DNA from: Bacteroidales bacterium UBA3143
Lineage (GTDB): Bacteria > Bacteroidota > Bacteroidia > Bacteroidales > Dysgonomonadaceae
Direction of reading: 5' to 3'
Assembly (NCBI GenBank): GCA_002364735.1
Contig: DEZB01000071.1
Coordinates: forward strand, 29,889-93,888
Length of the DNA: 64,000 nt
Below, piece by piece: positions 27,606-37,145 of this stretch (the stretch's first letter is position 1; every line of letters starts with the position of its first letter). A model generated the notes under the pieces. That model saw only the letters and a list, made by a program, of their open reading frames with translations. It did no database searches and was not told the DNA's origin. The position numbers were made by a program, and so were the translations under genes.

Positions 27606-29114
27606 ATGAATGTAGTTTTTGTTGTTATTGGATTAGTTATTGGCGGTGCTATTTCATGGGTTATATCGTCGCTATTGATTAGGCTGAAAATGATTTCGAA
27701 AAGTGAATTTGATTATGCTACCAAACAGTCAAATTTACTTCAAACTGACTTAGAAGTTGAAAAACAAAAAACGATTTCTTTGCAACAAAATCTACATGGA
27801 TTAGATATAGAGATAGGTAATTATAAAGATCAGATAAAAGATTTAAGCAAAGAGATACAATCGCATCAACGAACAATATCTACACTTTCAGCCAACCTAA
27901 CGGCTGCCAATGAGGCCAATAAAAAACAAGAAGATGATTTAAGAGTTTTAAAAACTGACCTAAGAACAAAAACAGAAGAGTTCAATGAATTAAATAAAAC
28001 AGCAGCCTCTTTGTCTGCCAACAATCAGTCGTTAAACGAAAAGTTGGACACTCAAAAAATAGAAATTCAAGAACTGCATAAACAATTCAATCTGGAATTC
28101 GAAAACATTGCCTCTAAAATATTGGATGAAAAGTCTAACAAGTTCACCAAACTCAATCAAGACAATTTAAGTGGAATACTTAAACCTCTGGGCGAAAATA
28201 TCGATTTGTTTAGGAGAAAGGTTGAAGAGGTATATATCACTGAAGCAAAAGAACGTTTCTCGTTGGGTGAAGAGTTGAAAAAACTGCAAGTATTGAACAC
28301 ACGATTGAGTGAAGAGGCAAATAACTTGACGAATGCACTTACTGGCAGTTCTAAAACTCAAGGTGATTGGGGACAAATGATTCTTGAAAATATTCTTGAA
28401 AAATCAGGGTTAGTCATCAATAGGGAGTATTTTGTTCAGGAATATTTAAAAGATAATGGCGGAAGCTACCTCGTAAATGAACAAGGCAACCGCATGCAGC
28501 CCGATGTAATTATTGCTTACCCAGATGATAGAAAAGTAATTGTCGATTCAAAAGTTTCTCTTTCTTCATATACTCGCTATGCTTCATGCAACAATGGAGA
28601 AGAACAAAAGTCTCATTTAAGAGAGCACCTACGTTCTATGCGTAGACATATAGATGATTTAAGTAAAAAGAACTACCAAGACTATGCAACATCATTAGAT
28701 TTTGTGATGATGTTTGTCCCCAATGAACCAGCCTATTTGCTTGCATTGCAAAACGATCCAGATATGTGGCATTATGCTTACGATAAGAAGATATTGCTTA
28801 TAAGTCCCACAAATTTGATAGCTGCCTTAAAATTAATAGAAGATTTATGGAAGAGAGAATATCAAAACCGAAATGCACAAGAAATAGCTGAAAGAGGCGC
28901 CGCGCTGTATGATAAACTCGTTAATTTTGTTGAGTCGTTTACAACAGTTGGAGATCAACTTAATCGTGCACAATCTACCTATGAAACAGCTTTTGGACAA
29001 TTGAGTAAAGGACGTGGCAATCTTATTGGACAAGCTGAAAAGCTAAAGGACTTGGGCTTGAAATCAAAAAAGAACTTACCGATTACTCTTGTTGAAGAAT
29101 CCATAAATAATTAA
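27606..29114 (+). CDS. rmuC: DNA recombination protein RmuC
   Basis: 502 residues. One N-terminal membrane helix (VVFVVIGLVIGGAISWVISSLLI) anchors the protein. A long coiled coil covers about 40-190, and the RmuC nuclease-like domain about 230-450, with QGDWGQMILENILEKSGL, PDVIIAYPDDRKVIVDSKVSLSSY and FVMMFVPNEPAYLLAL. Family members limit inversion at short inverted repeats and are structurally related to PD-(D/E)XK nucleases. The 2-bp spacing from ribBA indicates an operon. Confidence 0.93.
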   Translation: MNVVFVVIGLVIGGAISWVISSLLIRLKMISKSEFDYATKQSNLLQTDLEVEKQKTISLQQNLHGLDIEIGNYKDQIKDLSKEIQSHQRTISTLSANLTAANEANKKQEDDLRVLKTDLRTKTEEFNELNKTAASLSANNQSLNEKLDTQKIEIQELHKQFNLEFENIASKILDEKSNKFTKLNQDNLSGILKPLGENIDLFRRKVEEVYITEAKERFSLGEELKKLQVLNTRLSEEANNLTNALTGSSKTQGDWGQMILENILEKSGLVINREYFVQEYLKDNGGSYLVNEQGNRMQPDVIIAYPDDRKVIVDSKVSLSSYTRYASCNNGEEQKSHLREHLRSMRRHIDDLSKKNYQDYATSLDFVMMFVPNEPAYLLALQNDPDMWHYAYDKKILLISPTNLIAALKLIEDLWKREYQNRNAQEIAERGAALYDKLVNFVESFTTVGDQLNRAQSTYETAFGQLSKGRGNLIGQAEKLKDLGLKSKKNLPITLVEESINN

Positions 29115-29203
29115 ATTAGAACACACTCATTCTATATACTTTAAACAACGTTGAAATAATCTATTGAGTGAAACTGAGTATTAAACACATAAAAACAAAT
29201 AAT

Positions 29204-30391
29204 ATGTACGGAAAAATACAACAACACCTACAAAAGGAATTATTGGAAATTAAGAATGCTGGTCTTTTTAAAGAAGAAAGAATTATAGTTTCTCCACAAA
29301 AGGCAGAGATTAAAGTTAAATCAGGACAAGAAGTGCTCAACTTCTGTGCGAATAATTACTTGGGTCTGTCAAACAACTCTAAACTGATTGCTGCTGCAAA
29401 AAAAGCATTGGATGAACGTGGTTATGGTATGTCATCTGTACGATTTATTTGTGGTACACAAGATCTACATAAAGAGTTGGAACATACAATCAGCAAGTTC
29501 TTTGGAACTGAAGATACCATTCTTTATGCTTCATGCTACGATGCTAATGGTGGTGCATTTGAACCACTATTTACAGCTGAAGATGCAATTATTTCAGACG
29601 AATTGAATCATGCGTCCATTATTGATGGTGTGCGTCTTTGTAAAGCAAAACGCTACAGATATGCCAATGCCGATATGGTTGACTTGGAAGCAAAATTGAT
29701 TGAAGCGCAAGAGCAACGATTCAGAATTATTGTAACCGATGGTGTATTTTCGATGGATGGAAATGCTGCACCAATGGATAAAATAATGATACTTGCTGAT
29801 AAGTATGATGCCTTGGTTATGATTGATGAGAGTCACTCAGCTGGAGTAGTTGGTAAGACAGGTCGTGGGGTTACTGAAGAGTATAACTGCTTTGGTAAAG
29901 CAGATATGATTACAGGAACACTTGGTAAAGCTTTTGGTGGTGCAATTGGTGGTTTCACTACAGGGCACAAAGAGATTATCGATATGTTGCGTCAACGTTC
30001 ACGTCCCTATCTTTTCTCAAATTCTATACCGCCAGTTGTGGCAGCTGCAGGAATCGAAGCATTCAATATGTTGCAGAATGAAAATACACTGCAAGACAAA
30101 CTGCATGAAAACGTAGATTATTTTGTTGCAAAGATGAAAGAAGCTAAATTTGATATTAAGCCAACTCAATCTGCTATTTGTGCCGTGATGCTATATGATG
30201 CAAAACTATCTCAAGAGTTTGCAGCAGAGCTTCTGGAAGAAGGTATTTATGTAATAGGGTTTTATTACCCTGTGGTGCCACAAAACGAAGCACGTATCCG
30301 TGTACAACTTTCTGCTGGCCACGAGCGCGAGCATCTTGATAAAGCTATTAAAGCTTTCATTAAAGTAGGAAAGAAATTAAATGTAATTTAA
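29204..30391 (+). CDS. kbl: 2-amino-3-ketobutyrate CoA ligase (glycine C-acetyltransferase)
   Basis: 395 residues from the ATG at 29204; an in-frame GTG at 29168 would add 12 atypical residues. PLP-dependent alpha-oxoamine synthase: NFCANNYLGLSN, SVRFICGTQDLHKELE, VMIDESHSAG (PLP Asp/His) and TGTLGKAFGGAIGGF with the Schiff-base lysine. It cleaves 2-amino-3-ketobutyrate with CoA to glycine and acetyl-CoA. tdh follows 18 bp downstream, so the pair converts threonine to glycine. Confidence 0.96.
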   Translation: MYGKIQQHLQKELLEIKNAGLFKEERIIVSPQKAEIKVKSGQEVLNFCANNYLGLSNNSKLIAAAKKALDERGYGMSSVRFICGTQDLHKELEHTISKFFGTEDTILYASCYDANGGAFEPLFTAEDAIISDELNHASIIDGVRLCKAKRYRYANADMVDLEAKLIEAQEQRFRIIVTDGVFSMDGNAAPMDKIMILADKYDALVMIDESHSAGVVGKTGRGVTEEYNCFGKADMITGTLGKAFGGAIGGFTTGHKEIIDMLRQRSRPYLFSNSIPPVVAAAGIEAFNMLQNENTLQDKLHENVDYFVAKMKEAKFDIKPTQSAICAVMLYDAKLSQEFAAELLEEGIYVIGFYYPVVPQNEARIRVQLSAGHEREHLDKAIKAFIKVGKKLNVI

Positions 30392-30409
30392 ACTCATACA
30401 AACAAAAAC

Positions 30410-31435
30410 ATGAAAGCTTTAGTAAAATTACGTCCTGAGAAAGGTCTTTGGATGCAAGATGTTCCAGTTCCTGAATACGGAGTAAACGATGTGTTGATTA
30501 AAATAAAGAAAACAGCTATTTGTGGGACCGACTTACACATTTATAATTGGGATGCATGGTCGCAAAAGACTATAAAAACACCCATGACCATTGGGCATGA
30601 GTATCTAGGTGTGATTGAAGCAATGGGTAGCGGTGTAAAGAATTTAGAGATTGGTGAAAGAGTTACAGGAGAAGGACACATTGCCTGTGGACATTGCCGT
30701 AATTGCCGTCGGGGCAAACTGCATGTTTGTGAAAACACTATAGGAGTAGGTGTTAATCGTGATGGATGTTTTGCTGAGTACTTATCACTTCCTGCTGAAA
30801 ACGTTGTGAAACTTGATAAACGTATTTCAGATGAAATGGCAACCATAATGGATCCTTTTGGAAATGCCACACACACTGCACTTTCGTTTCCCTTGATTGG
30901 TGAAGATGTTTTAATAACAGGTGCAGGTTTGATAGGAAGCATGGCAACTGCTATTTGCAAGTTTGCAGGCGCCCGCTATATTGTTGTTAGTGATATAAGC
31001 GAATATCGTCTTGACATTGCTCGCAAAATGGGTGCAACTGTTACGATTAATCCATCGAAAGGAGAAACCATTGAACAAGCTGTAGAAAAACTTGGAATGC
31101 GTGGCTTTGATGTTGGTCTTGAAATGTCTGGCTCACCGCAAGCTTTCAATGATATGATTGCAAACATGTACAATGGTTCTAAAATTTCTTTGCTTGGTAT
31201 TCTTCCAAACACAACTACCGTAGATTGGAATGCAATTATCTTTAAAGCATTAACTCTGAAAGGGATTTACGGACGAGAAATGTGGGATACTTGGTACAAG
31301 ATGGAGCAAATGCTGGTTTCAGGAATTGACTTGTCACCTATAATCACACATAGATACCATGTTGATGATTTTCAAAAAGGATTTGATGTAATGGCAAGCG
31401 GTGAAAGTGGTAAGGTAATTTTGAGTTGGGATTAA
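30410..31435 (+). CDS. tdh: L-threonine 3-dehydrogenase
   Basis: 341 residues, zinc-dependent medium-chain dehydrogenase. CGTDLHIYNWDAW (catalytic zinc Cys), GHEYLGVIEAMGSG, the structural zinc cluster CGHCRNCRRGKLHVC, and the Rossmann segment VLITGAGLIGSMAT are all present. It oxidises threonine to 2-amino-3-ketobutyrate with NAD. It is paired with kbl upstream. No intrinsic terminator is obvious after it; the palindromic array begins about 110 bp downstream. Confidence 0.96.
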   Translation: MKALVKLRPEKGLWMQDVPVPEYGVNDVLIKIKKTAICGTDLHIYNWDAWSQKTIKTPMTIGHEYLGVIEAMGSGVKNLEIGERVTGEGHIACGHCRNCRRGKLHVCENTIGVGVNRDGCFAEYLSLPAENVVKLDKRISDEMATIMDPFGNATHTALSFPLIGEDVLITGAGLIGSMATAICKFAGARYIVVSDISEYRLDIARKMGATVTINPSKGETIEQAVEKLGMRGFDVGLEMSGSPQAFNDMIANMYNGSKISLLGILPNTTTVDWNAIIFKALTLKGIYGREMWDTWYKMEQMLVSGIDLSPIITHRYHVDDFQKGFDVMASGESGKVILSWD

Positions 31436-31983
31436 CTTCTTGCACACATTCATCAAGCATTTAAATCTGTTCTTGGTGTCTATTTGCACTATTTGTATAT
31501 AATTTTTTCAACAGTTATTTGGAGTTTTGATGTTGTTGTTACTCGTTTTGACAAGTAGGTGAGATTGTTCTGCATTTGCAACGCTATTTCACCTGCTCAG
31601 GTTAAATGCCTCTGCAATTGCAACACTACTTCACCTATGTAGGTTTTATCGCTCTGCAAATGCAGAATGAAAAAACCTATTCAGGTAAAGTCCTTCTGCT
31701 TTTTCAGAACTACTTCACCTGTTCGGGTTAAAAGAGACTGCATTTGCACTGCTTCTTGACCTATGGTGCAAAAAGAGTAAACGAAGTGCAATTGTGCGAA
31801 AAATCTATTCTTGATTTTAAAATCACAGATTCGTAATAGAGATATTGTTTTATCTAAAGACTAACCACACGCTGGGCACAACTTTAATGGTATGATATTT
31901 TTTATATTGGAAGTATATTTACCTTTGACTTCTCTACTTTAAAAACACATGAACATTGTTGAAATAAAACTTTAATTGACTTT
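31436..31983. other. 548-bp convergent intergenic region with a phased palindrome array
   Basis: Lies between the 3' ends of tdh (+) and the PnuC-type gene (-). It contains the 21-bp-phased palindrome array at 31549-31770. The rest (31436-31548 and 31771-31983) is AT-rich without recognisable genes. Confidence 0.7.
31549..31770. repeat. Phased palindrome array: two alternating motifs at exactly 21-bp steps
   Basis: Period 42 bp: CTG recurs at 31570, 31612, 31654, 31696 and 31738. Motif 1 is TGCA-NN-TGCA: TGCATTTGCA (31571), TGCAATTGCA (31613), TGCAAATGCA (31655), CTG/CAG (31696) and TGCATTTGCA (31739). Motif 2 is ACCTR-NN-YAGGT: ACCTGCTCAGGT (31591), ACCTATGTAGGT (31633), ACCTATTCAGGT (31675), ACCTGTTCGGGT (31717), with decayed ends at 31549 (GTAGGT half) and 31759. 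Centres: 31575.5, 596.5, 617.5, 638.5, 659.5, 680.5, 701.5, 722.5, 743.5. Several substitutions keep symmetry, for example ACCTG/CAGGT against ACCTA/TAGGT. Confidence 0.9.
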
Positions 31984-32580
31984 TCAATAATCGTTGTAGC
32001 CTAAAGCTTTGTCCGCCAGTTCTTGTTCAACCATCATTTTTTTCCATTTGAAGTATCCGAAAAATGGAATGATAGAGTAGACGATAAATAAAAGAGCGGT
32101 TGGGTAAAGTCCTTTCCAAAAATACAATCCAGTTGATGCCACATTCACTGCAATCCACAACCACCACTGTTCAATATATTTGTGAGCAAGCATCCACATA
32201 GCCAATATGCTAAGTGTGGTAGTGAAACTATCGCCATATGGTACTGGACTATCTGTGAATCGAACCAAGATAAAAGCAATCACAACAAATATTACTGCAA
32301 ACAAAGCAATTAGCTTTGTAATGTATTTATAAGGTGTATGAGCTATTTTGTCTCTATCAGCTTGTTTAGTCGATCTTGTCCATACATACCAGCCATATAT
32401 ACTTGCGAAAAAGTAGTATATATAAATACCCATATCAGCATAAAACTTGTTTTCGTAAAATATATATATGTACACTATTGGCATGATCACACCTACAGGC
32501 CATAACCATATATTTGCTTTGTATTCTAAGTAGAGATAGAGCAGACCAACAGCAACACCGATTAGTTCAAATATATCCAT
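31984..32580 (-). CDS. pnuC: PnuC/PnuT-family vitamin permease, probably for thiamine
   Basis: 198 residues with seven or so hydrophobic segments. The PnuC signature NIWLWPVGVIMPIVYIYIFYENKFYADMG is near residue 25 and WWLWIAVNVAS near 140. PnuC proteins facilitate diffusion of nicotinamide riboside, but homologues in TPP-riboswitch operons (PnuT) carry thiamine. Here the gene lies 13 bp downstream of a TonB receptor gene led by a TPP riboswitch, so thiamine is the likely cargo. The symbol is therefore provisional. Confidence 0.85.
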   Translation of the reverse strand: MDIFELIGVAVGLLYLYLEYKANIWLWPVGVIMPIVYIYIFYENKFYADMGIYIYYFFASIYGWYVWTRSTKQADRDKIAHTPYKYITKLIALFAVIFVVIAFILVRFTDSPVPYGDSFTTTLSILAMWMLAHKYIEQWWLWIAVNVASTGLYFWKGLYPTALLFIVYSIIPFFGYFKWKKMMVEQELADKALGYNDY

Positions 32581-32593
32581 TGTAAGTTATTTA

Positions 32594-34834
32594 TTAGAAT
32601 CTAACAGTGATTCGTCCCATAAAGTTGCGCGTTGCTTGTGGAAACAGTCCTTTATAAACATATGATTTACCATTTTCTAATCTGTCTGTGCTAACCCATG
32701 CGTTGGCATTGTATTCTTTATCAAACAAGTTGTTGATTATAAACTGCAAATCGATATCTCCAAATCTTGATTTAGTAACTGTATATCCTGTCGTGAAATT
32801 TGTCACAAAATAGTCAGATAGAGCGTTATCATCATTGGATGTATTGTCGTAATACTGTTTCCCAACATACTTACCCATTATGTTGAAAAATAAACTTTTC
32901 AACGGTGTGTAAGTTAAACTACCCATTGCAACAATATTTGGAGAGAAAGAAATGTCTGTATTATCCATACTTTCGCTCTCTTGGCGTATAACCTTATCAT
33001 ATGATGAGTCATACACATCATAATAGGCAGTGTAGTTTTTGATGATGTTTTTGCTGAATGTTGCATTTGCATCTACACGCAAAATATTAGAAAGAGGAAT
33101 TTGTGTTTCCAATTCAATTCCGGCTCGGTAGCTATCTTTCACATTTTCTAAAATCTTGTATCCCACATCGTTTAGCTTGCCCGTTTGCACCATTTGGTTG
33201 TTGTAGTCCATATAATAGAAGTTTCCACCAAGTACTAATCCTCCATCTGAGATGTAGCGATATCCTAACTCATAATCAAGCATTCTTTCGGGCTTAATTT
33301 CTTTTTTCGCACCAAATTTAATTCCATCTTTCAAGTCTGTTCTTAGTGGCTCGCGATTTCCTACTGCAACAGAGGCATATAACTGACTGTTATCATTCGG
33401 TTTGATGAAAACACCTGCTTTTGGATTGAAAAAACTGAAGTAATGATTGCTTGTTAAATCAGCCACATCATCGTCTGTACCCGTAAATCTGTAATCGATG
33501 TACCTGTATTGCAAATCTGCAAAAAGAGAAACTATACTATTGACTTGATATTCTGCTTTCGAGAAAAAGTTGAATTCTTTTTTTCTTCCTACGTTTCTGT
33601 ACCACTCATAATCGGTAGGAATATCTTGGTTATACTTAACCCAAGGCAATTTTCCGTAATGGCTTCCATCGAAATCACTCCAAAATCCTCCAAAAACCAG
33701 TTGAAGTGGATTTAAATTATAGTTTAAAGAGAAGTTGGCAACGTAAAAATCATTAGAAAGTAGTTTTTGTCTAATCAACTGAGACCTTTTGTATTCAACA
33801 CCATTTACTATTTGATTTTTAAGACCATACCTTTCATACTTATCACCTTTCTTCATGTCGCTTCCCGAACGATAGTTTTCATAATATCCATAGCCATTAT
33901 TGTAGCTCAAATTTACATTAAGAGAGAGCTTATCGGTTAATTCACGAGTGAAAATAAGTTGAAGTATATGTGAGTAATAGTTGTCTGTGTCATTGTCATA
34001 ATAACGAATATTACCTGCCGTATCTTTATACATTCCTGCTGTATTATAACGTCTACCATATTTTTCAATATCTTCAGGTGAAACACCATTCCATGTGATG
34101 CCTGTGTGTTGAATGCCATTGATGTAATTGATTCGCAGTAGTTGTTTTGAACCATAATGAGATAGAGATAAAAACAAATTTCCATGGTCTACTTTACCGT
34201 TACGAATGTATCCATCGCTAAGCACTTTAGAGTAGCGACCATCAAAAGCAAGACCATTGTTTAGCAGGCCTGTGCCTATAGCTAATGTGGAAGAGAATGT
34301 GCCATAACTTCCAATAGATGTTGATGTTTCTCCATAAGCATCAGAGCTTGATCCAATAGTTTTGAGCGACATGCTTGCACCAAATGCAGCAGAGCCATTT
34401 GTAGATGTTCCAACTCCACGTTGAACCTGAATGCTTTGAAGCGAACTGGAAAGATCGGGCAAATTGACCCAGTACACCTCTTGAGATTCAGGATTGTTAA
34501 TAGGCATCCCATTCAATGTAACATTGATGCGAGTGGCATCTGTTCCTCTAATCCTCAATGAGGTATTGCCAACTCCAGTTCCCCCTTCTGTGAATGAAAC
34601 CAAAGAAGGGAGTGTTTGTAAGACCATGGGAATGTTAGTCCCAGCGTTTTGTTTTTTCAATTCAGCCTCATTAATGTTGCTGTAAGACATGGGAGTGCTT
34701 TTCCCTGCACGAGTGGCAGAAACAATCACTTCCTCCAATTGAAGATTTGATAAAGTATCGGCTTGCAACTGTGCCGAAATCTGAAAATGTGAAGAAATTA
34801 GCACTATTAGTGCGCAAAAGAAAACCTTTTTCAT
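32594..34834 (-). CDS. TonB-dependent outer-membrane receptor (thiamine uptake)
   Basis: 746 residues. Signal peptide (about 1-21, ending QISAQ), plug domain (about 40-150, LEEVIVSATRAGKSTPMSYSNI, TSLRIRGTDATRINVTLNGMPINNPESQEVYWVNLPDL), and a 22-strand-type barrel ending in an aromatic FMGRITVRF terminus. There is no N-terminal carboxypeptidase-like domain, so it is a classical receptor rather than SusC. Placement after a TPP riboswitch and before PnuC/PnuT implies that it imports thiamine or its phosphates. Confidence 0.92.
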   Translation of the reverse strand: MKKVFFCALIVLISSHFQISAQLQADTLSNLQLEEVIVSATRAGKSTPMSYSNINEAELKKQNAGTNIPMVLQTLPSLVSFTEGGTGVGNTSLRIRGTDATRINVTLNGMPINNPESQEVYWVNLPDLSSSLQSIQVQRGVGTSTNGSAAFGASMSLKTIGSSSDAYGETSTSIGSYGTFSSTLAIGTGLLNNGLAFDGRYSKVLSDGYIRNGKVDHGNLFLSLSHYGSKQLLRINYINGIQHTGITWNGVSPEDIEKYGRRYNTAGMYKDTAGNIRYYDNDTDNYYSHILQLIFTRELTDKLSLNVNLSYNNGYGYYENYRSGSDMKKGDKYERYGLKNQIVNGVEYKRSQLIRQKLLSNDFYVANFSLNYNLNPLQLVFGGFWSDFDGSHYGKLPWVKYNQDIPTDYEWYRNVGRKKEFNFFSKAEYQVNSIVSLFADLQYRYIDYRFTGTDDDVADLTSNHYFSFFNPKAGVFIKPNDNSQLYASVAVGNREPLRTDLKDGIKFGAKKEIKPERMLDYELGYRYISDGGLVLGGNFYYMDYNNQMVQTGKLNDVGYKILENVKDSYRAGIELETQIPLSNILRVDANATFSKNIIKNYTAYYDVYDSSYDKVIRQESESMDNTDISFSPNIVAMGSLTYTPLKSLFFNIMGKYVGKQYYDNTSNDDNALSDYFVTNFTTGYTVTKSRFGDIDLQFIINNLFDKEYNANAWVSTDRLENGKSYVYKGLFPQATRNFMGRITVRF

Positions 34835-34941
34835 TTTACAATTAATTTTATGGATGCTAATAATAAATAAGCACCGATTAGTAAATAAAAAAGGGGTTTA
34901 AAATAAGAGAATTACCAATAAAAGCTTTGGGAGCTTTATGT

Positions 34942-35015
34942 TTTCCCTACGCCAGCATTATCTGGATCAGGTACATTGGGTTTGATCTCAGCCCTATAAG
35001 ATAGGCACCCCCGTT
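34942..35015 (-). promoter_or_regulatory. TPP riboswitch (THI element)
   Basis: Read on the minus strand: GGGGTGCC near the 5' end, then GGGCTGAGATCA, ACCC, then GTACCTGATCCAGATAATG, then CTGGCGTAGGGAAA. These are the conserved THI-box blocks in the right order. It lies about 107 bp before the TonB receptor start and should lower expression of receptor and permease when thiamine pyrophosphate is plentiful. Confidence 0.95.
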
Positions 35016-35028
35016 AAAAATATTAATG

Positions 35029-35036
35029 CAAAGATA
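35029..35036 (-). promoter_or_regulatory. -7 box of the TPP-controlled operon
   Basis: TATCTTTG on the minus strand, just upstream of the riboswitch, so the transcript would begin a few bases before the aptamer. Confidence 0.65.
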
Positions 35037-35059
35037 GTATATTATTTGATGAATATGGC

Positions 35060-35653
35060 TTACAAATCCGACTTTAATCTATAAACTGTACATCCCGGTA
35101 GTGAGTCGTGGTCTACAACATAGCTGTTACTATTCTCATCTTTAAGTAGATAGGTTATTAAGAAATCCCCACTTGCAGCAACAGTAAAATAGATACCCAA
35201 CCAAAACAATATTATATTTCCTGAGAAGAAAGCATATATAGTAGGGACTACTCCTAAAATAATTGCAGGCATTAGTGCACCTACAATGTAGTGCTTTACT
35301 CTGAGCGGTACGTTGCAATGACAATAAGGGGTTAAGTATTCCCACATAATACCAAATCGTATAGCTCGAAATCTTTCTTTTACGAAAAGCACCCAAGTCA
35401 ATCCGTGAATTAGTTCATGAAGCACAATTCCAATAATGATAAAAAGCAGAAATAACGCCCCATCTTTTAAAAAAGAAAGCATGTTGAAATTTGAAAAATA
35501 TGTTGAGAATTTATTTATGTGCAGAAGAATAAAAGGTATACCTAAAACAATAACTAAAACACCAAGTACTCGAATGGCTAAAAGGCTTGCTTTATGAATG
35601 CTGAAAGTTTTCAGTACTTCTTCGTATTTGTCATGTTTGTTTTCTGATTGCAT
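35060..35653 (-). CDS. DUF3267-family membrane protein with HExxH motif
   Basis: 197 residues, about four transmembrane segments. The motif GIVLHELIHGLTW lies in helix 2 and matches the zinc-binding HExxH of intramembrane metalloproteases of the DUF3267 family. Whether it is an active protease is unknown. The second metal ligand region may be GDFLITYLL near residue 165. Its own -7 box lies 54 bp upstream. It is upstream of the riboswitch on the same strand but separated by an independent promoter. Confidence 0.75.
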   Translation of the reverse strand: MQSENKHDKYEEVLKTFSIHKASLLAIRVLGVLVIVLGIPFILLHINKFSTYFSNFNMLSFLKDGALFLLFIIIGIVLHELIHGLTWVLFVKERFRAIRFGIMWEYLTPYCHCNVPLRVKHYIVGALMPAIILGVVPTIYAFFSGNIILFWLGIYFTVAASGDFLITYLLKDENSNSYVVDHDSLPGCTVYRLKSDL

Positions 35654-35706
35654 TATTATTTTCTATTTAATTGAATCGAAAGTTAATGTTATTTCTCTTA
35701 TAAACC

Positions 35707-35714
35707 CAAAGATA
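35707..35714 (-). promoter_or_regulatory. -7 box for the DUF3267 gene
   Basis: TATCTTTG on the minus strand, 54 bp before the start codon. Confidence 0.5.
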
Positions 35715-35858
35715 TAAGATGGATATATCAACAACTCTTACTCACATAGCACTGATTTATGAGGAAAATCAATGTTTGAAAAAACTTTTACTAAAATGGC
35801 TATATCATAAACCATTTGTATTATAAGACGTTATAAAGAAAACCAAAAGAAAACCAAC

Positions 35859-37121
35859 ATGAAACATATAAGAATACTAAGCTTGCTCTTGGCTCTCACA
35901 TTTATAATGTCTTGCCAATCACAAAACGATGAAAAAAAGAAAAATGACGATATTGAGACTCCAGTAGAAAATCCAAACGGTACTGACACTATTTATCCAC
36001 CAGTAGAAACTAAGCCAGCCAATGTAGATTATGAGCCTGCATTTGAAGGACAAACGCGCATCAATGGAGTTAAAACAAAGACTCCTTATGAAGTGAGCGT
36101 CATAGCTGAAGGATTATCCAGCCCATGGGCAGTAGCTGCGTTGCCTGACGGTAGATTGGTAATTACAGAAAAAGCAGGAGCTTTACGGATTGTTTCAACC
36201 ACAGGTGCAATTGGAAAAGCAATTAGAGGTTTTCCAGAAGTGGACAACCGCAAACAAGGAGGATTGTTAGATGTTGCACCAGCACCCGATTTTGAGTCAA
36301 GCCGTATGCTCTATTTCACATTTGCTGAAAGAAATCCAGAGGGATCGCTCACTGCGGTAGGAAAGGGCAAGCTTTCAGTCGATGAAAGTAAGATCGAAAA
36401 TTTCAGCGTTATTTTCAGAGCCATTCCCTATTACGATAATAGTATGCACTTTGGGAGTCGTCTTGTATTTGATAATAATGGAAATATATTTGCGTCGACA
36501 GGTGAACGATCGGATATGAAAACAAGACCAAATGCTCAATACTTGAATAATGGATATGGTAAGGTTGTACATATTACTACCGAAGGGAAACCCGTAACAG
36601 GAAATCCATTTATTAATACTACAGATGCATTACCTGAAATATATTCATATGGGCATAGAAATGTTCAAGGACTTGACATTCATCCAGAAACGGGTGACTT
36701 ATGGGCAAGTGAAATGGGTCCAAGAGGGGGTGACGAGCTTAATCTGATTGAAGCAGGTAAGAATTATGGCTGGCCTACTATTGGCTATGGCATAGAGTAC
36801 AGTGGCGCTAAGGTTGGAGACGGATTGACTCAAAAAGAAGGAATGGAGCAACCTGTTTACTATTGGGATCCTGTACTTTCGCCAAGCGGAATGACTTTTT
36901 ATAGTTCTGATGTCATATCTGAATGGAAAAACAATCTATTTATTGGAGGTTTAAGTAGCAAACATATTGCTCGAATTGTCATTAAAGACAATAAAGTAGT
37001 GGGAGAGGAGCGTTTGCTTGAAAATGAGAAGCAAAGATTTCGAGATGTAGAAATGGGCAATGATGGAGCTCTATATGCAGTGACCGACGAAGGTCGATTG
37101 TACCGAATTGCAAAGAAGTAA
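35859..37121 (+). CDS. PQQ-dependent aldose sugar dehydrogenase-like lipoprotein
   Basis: 420 residues. A lipoprotein signal peptide with lipobox FIMSC (Cys19) and a low-complexity linker (about 20-65) precede a six-bladed beta-propeller of the glucose/sorbosone dehydrogenase family. Recognisable pieces are LSSPWAVAALPDGRLVITEKAG, SYGHRNVQGLDIHPETGDLWASEMGPRGGDELN and GKNYGWP. Family members such as YliI oxidise aldoses in the periplasm using PQQ. No PQQ synthesis genes are in the window, so the cofactor source is open. An aldo/keto reductase gene follows 24 bp downstream. Confidence 0.88.
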   Translation: MKHIRILSLLLALTFIMSCQSQNDEKKKNDDIETPVENPNGTDTIYPPVETKPANVDYEPAFEGQTRINGVKTKTPYEVSVIAEGLSSPWAVAALPDGRLVITEKAGALRIVSTTGAIGKAIRGFPEVDNRKQGGLLDVAPAPDFESSRMLYFTFAERNPEGSLTAVGKGKLSVDESKIENFSVIFRAIPYYDNSMHFGSRLVFDNNGNIFASTGERSDMKTRPNAQYLNNGYGKVVHITTEGKPVTGNPFINTTDALPEIYSYGHRNVQGLDIHPETGDLWASEMGPRGGDELNLIEAGKNYGWPTIGYGIEYSGAKVGDGLTQKEGMEQPVYYWDPVLSPSGMTFYSSDVISEWKNNLFIGGLSSKHIARIVIKDNKVVGEERLLENEKQRFRDVEMGNDGALYAVTDEGRLYRIAKK

Positions 37122-37145
37122 AACTAAGCGTAAACTATTTCAAAA

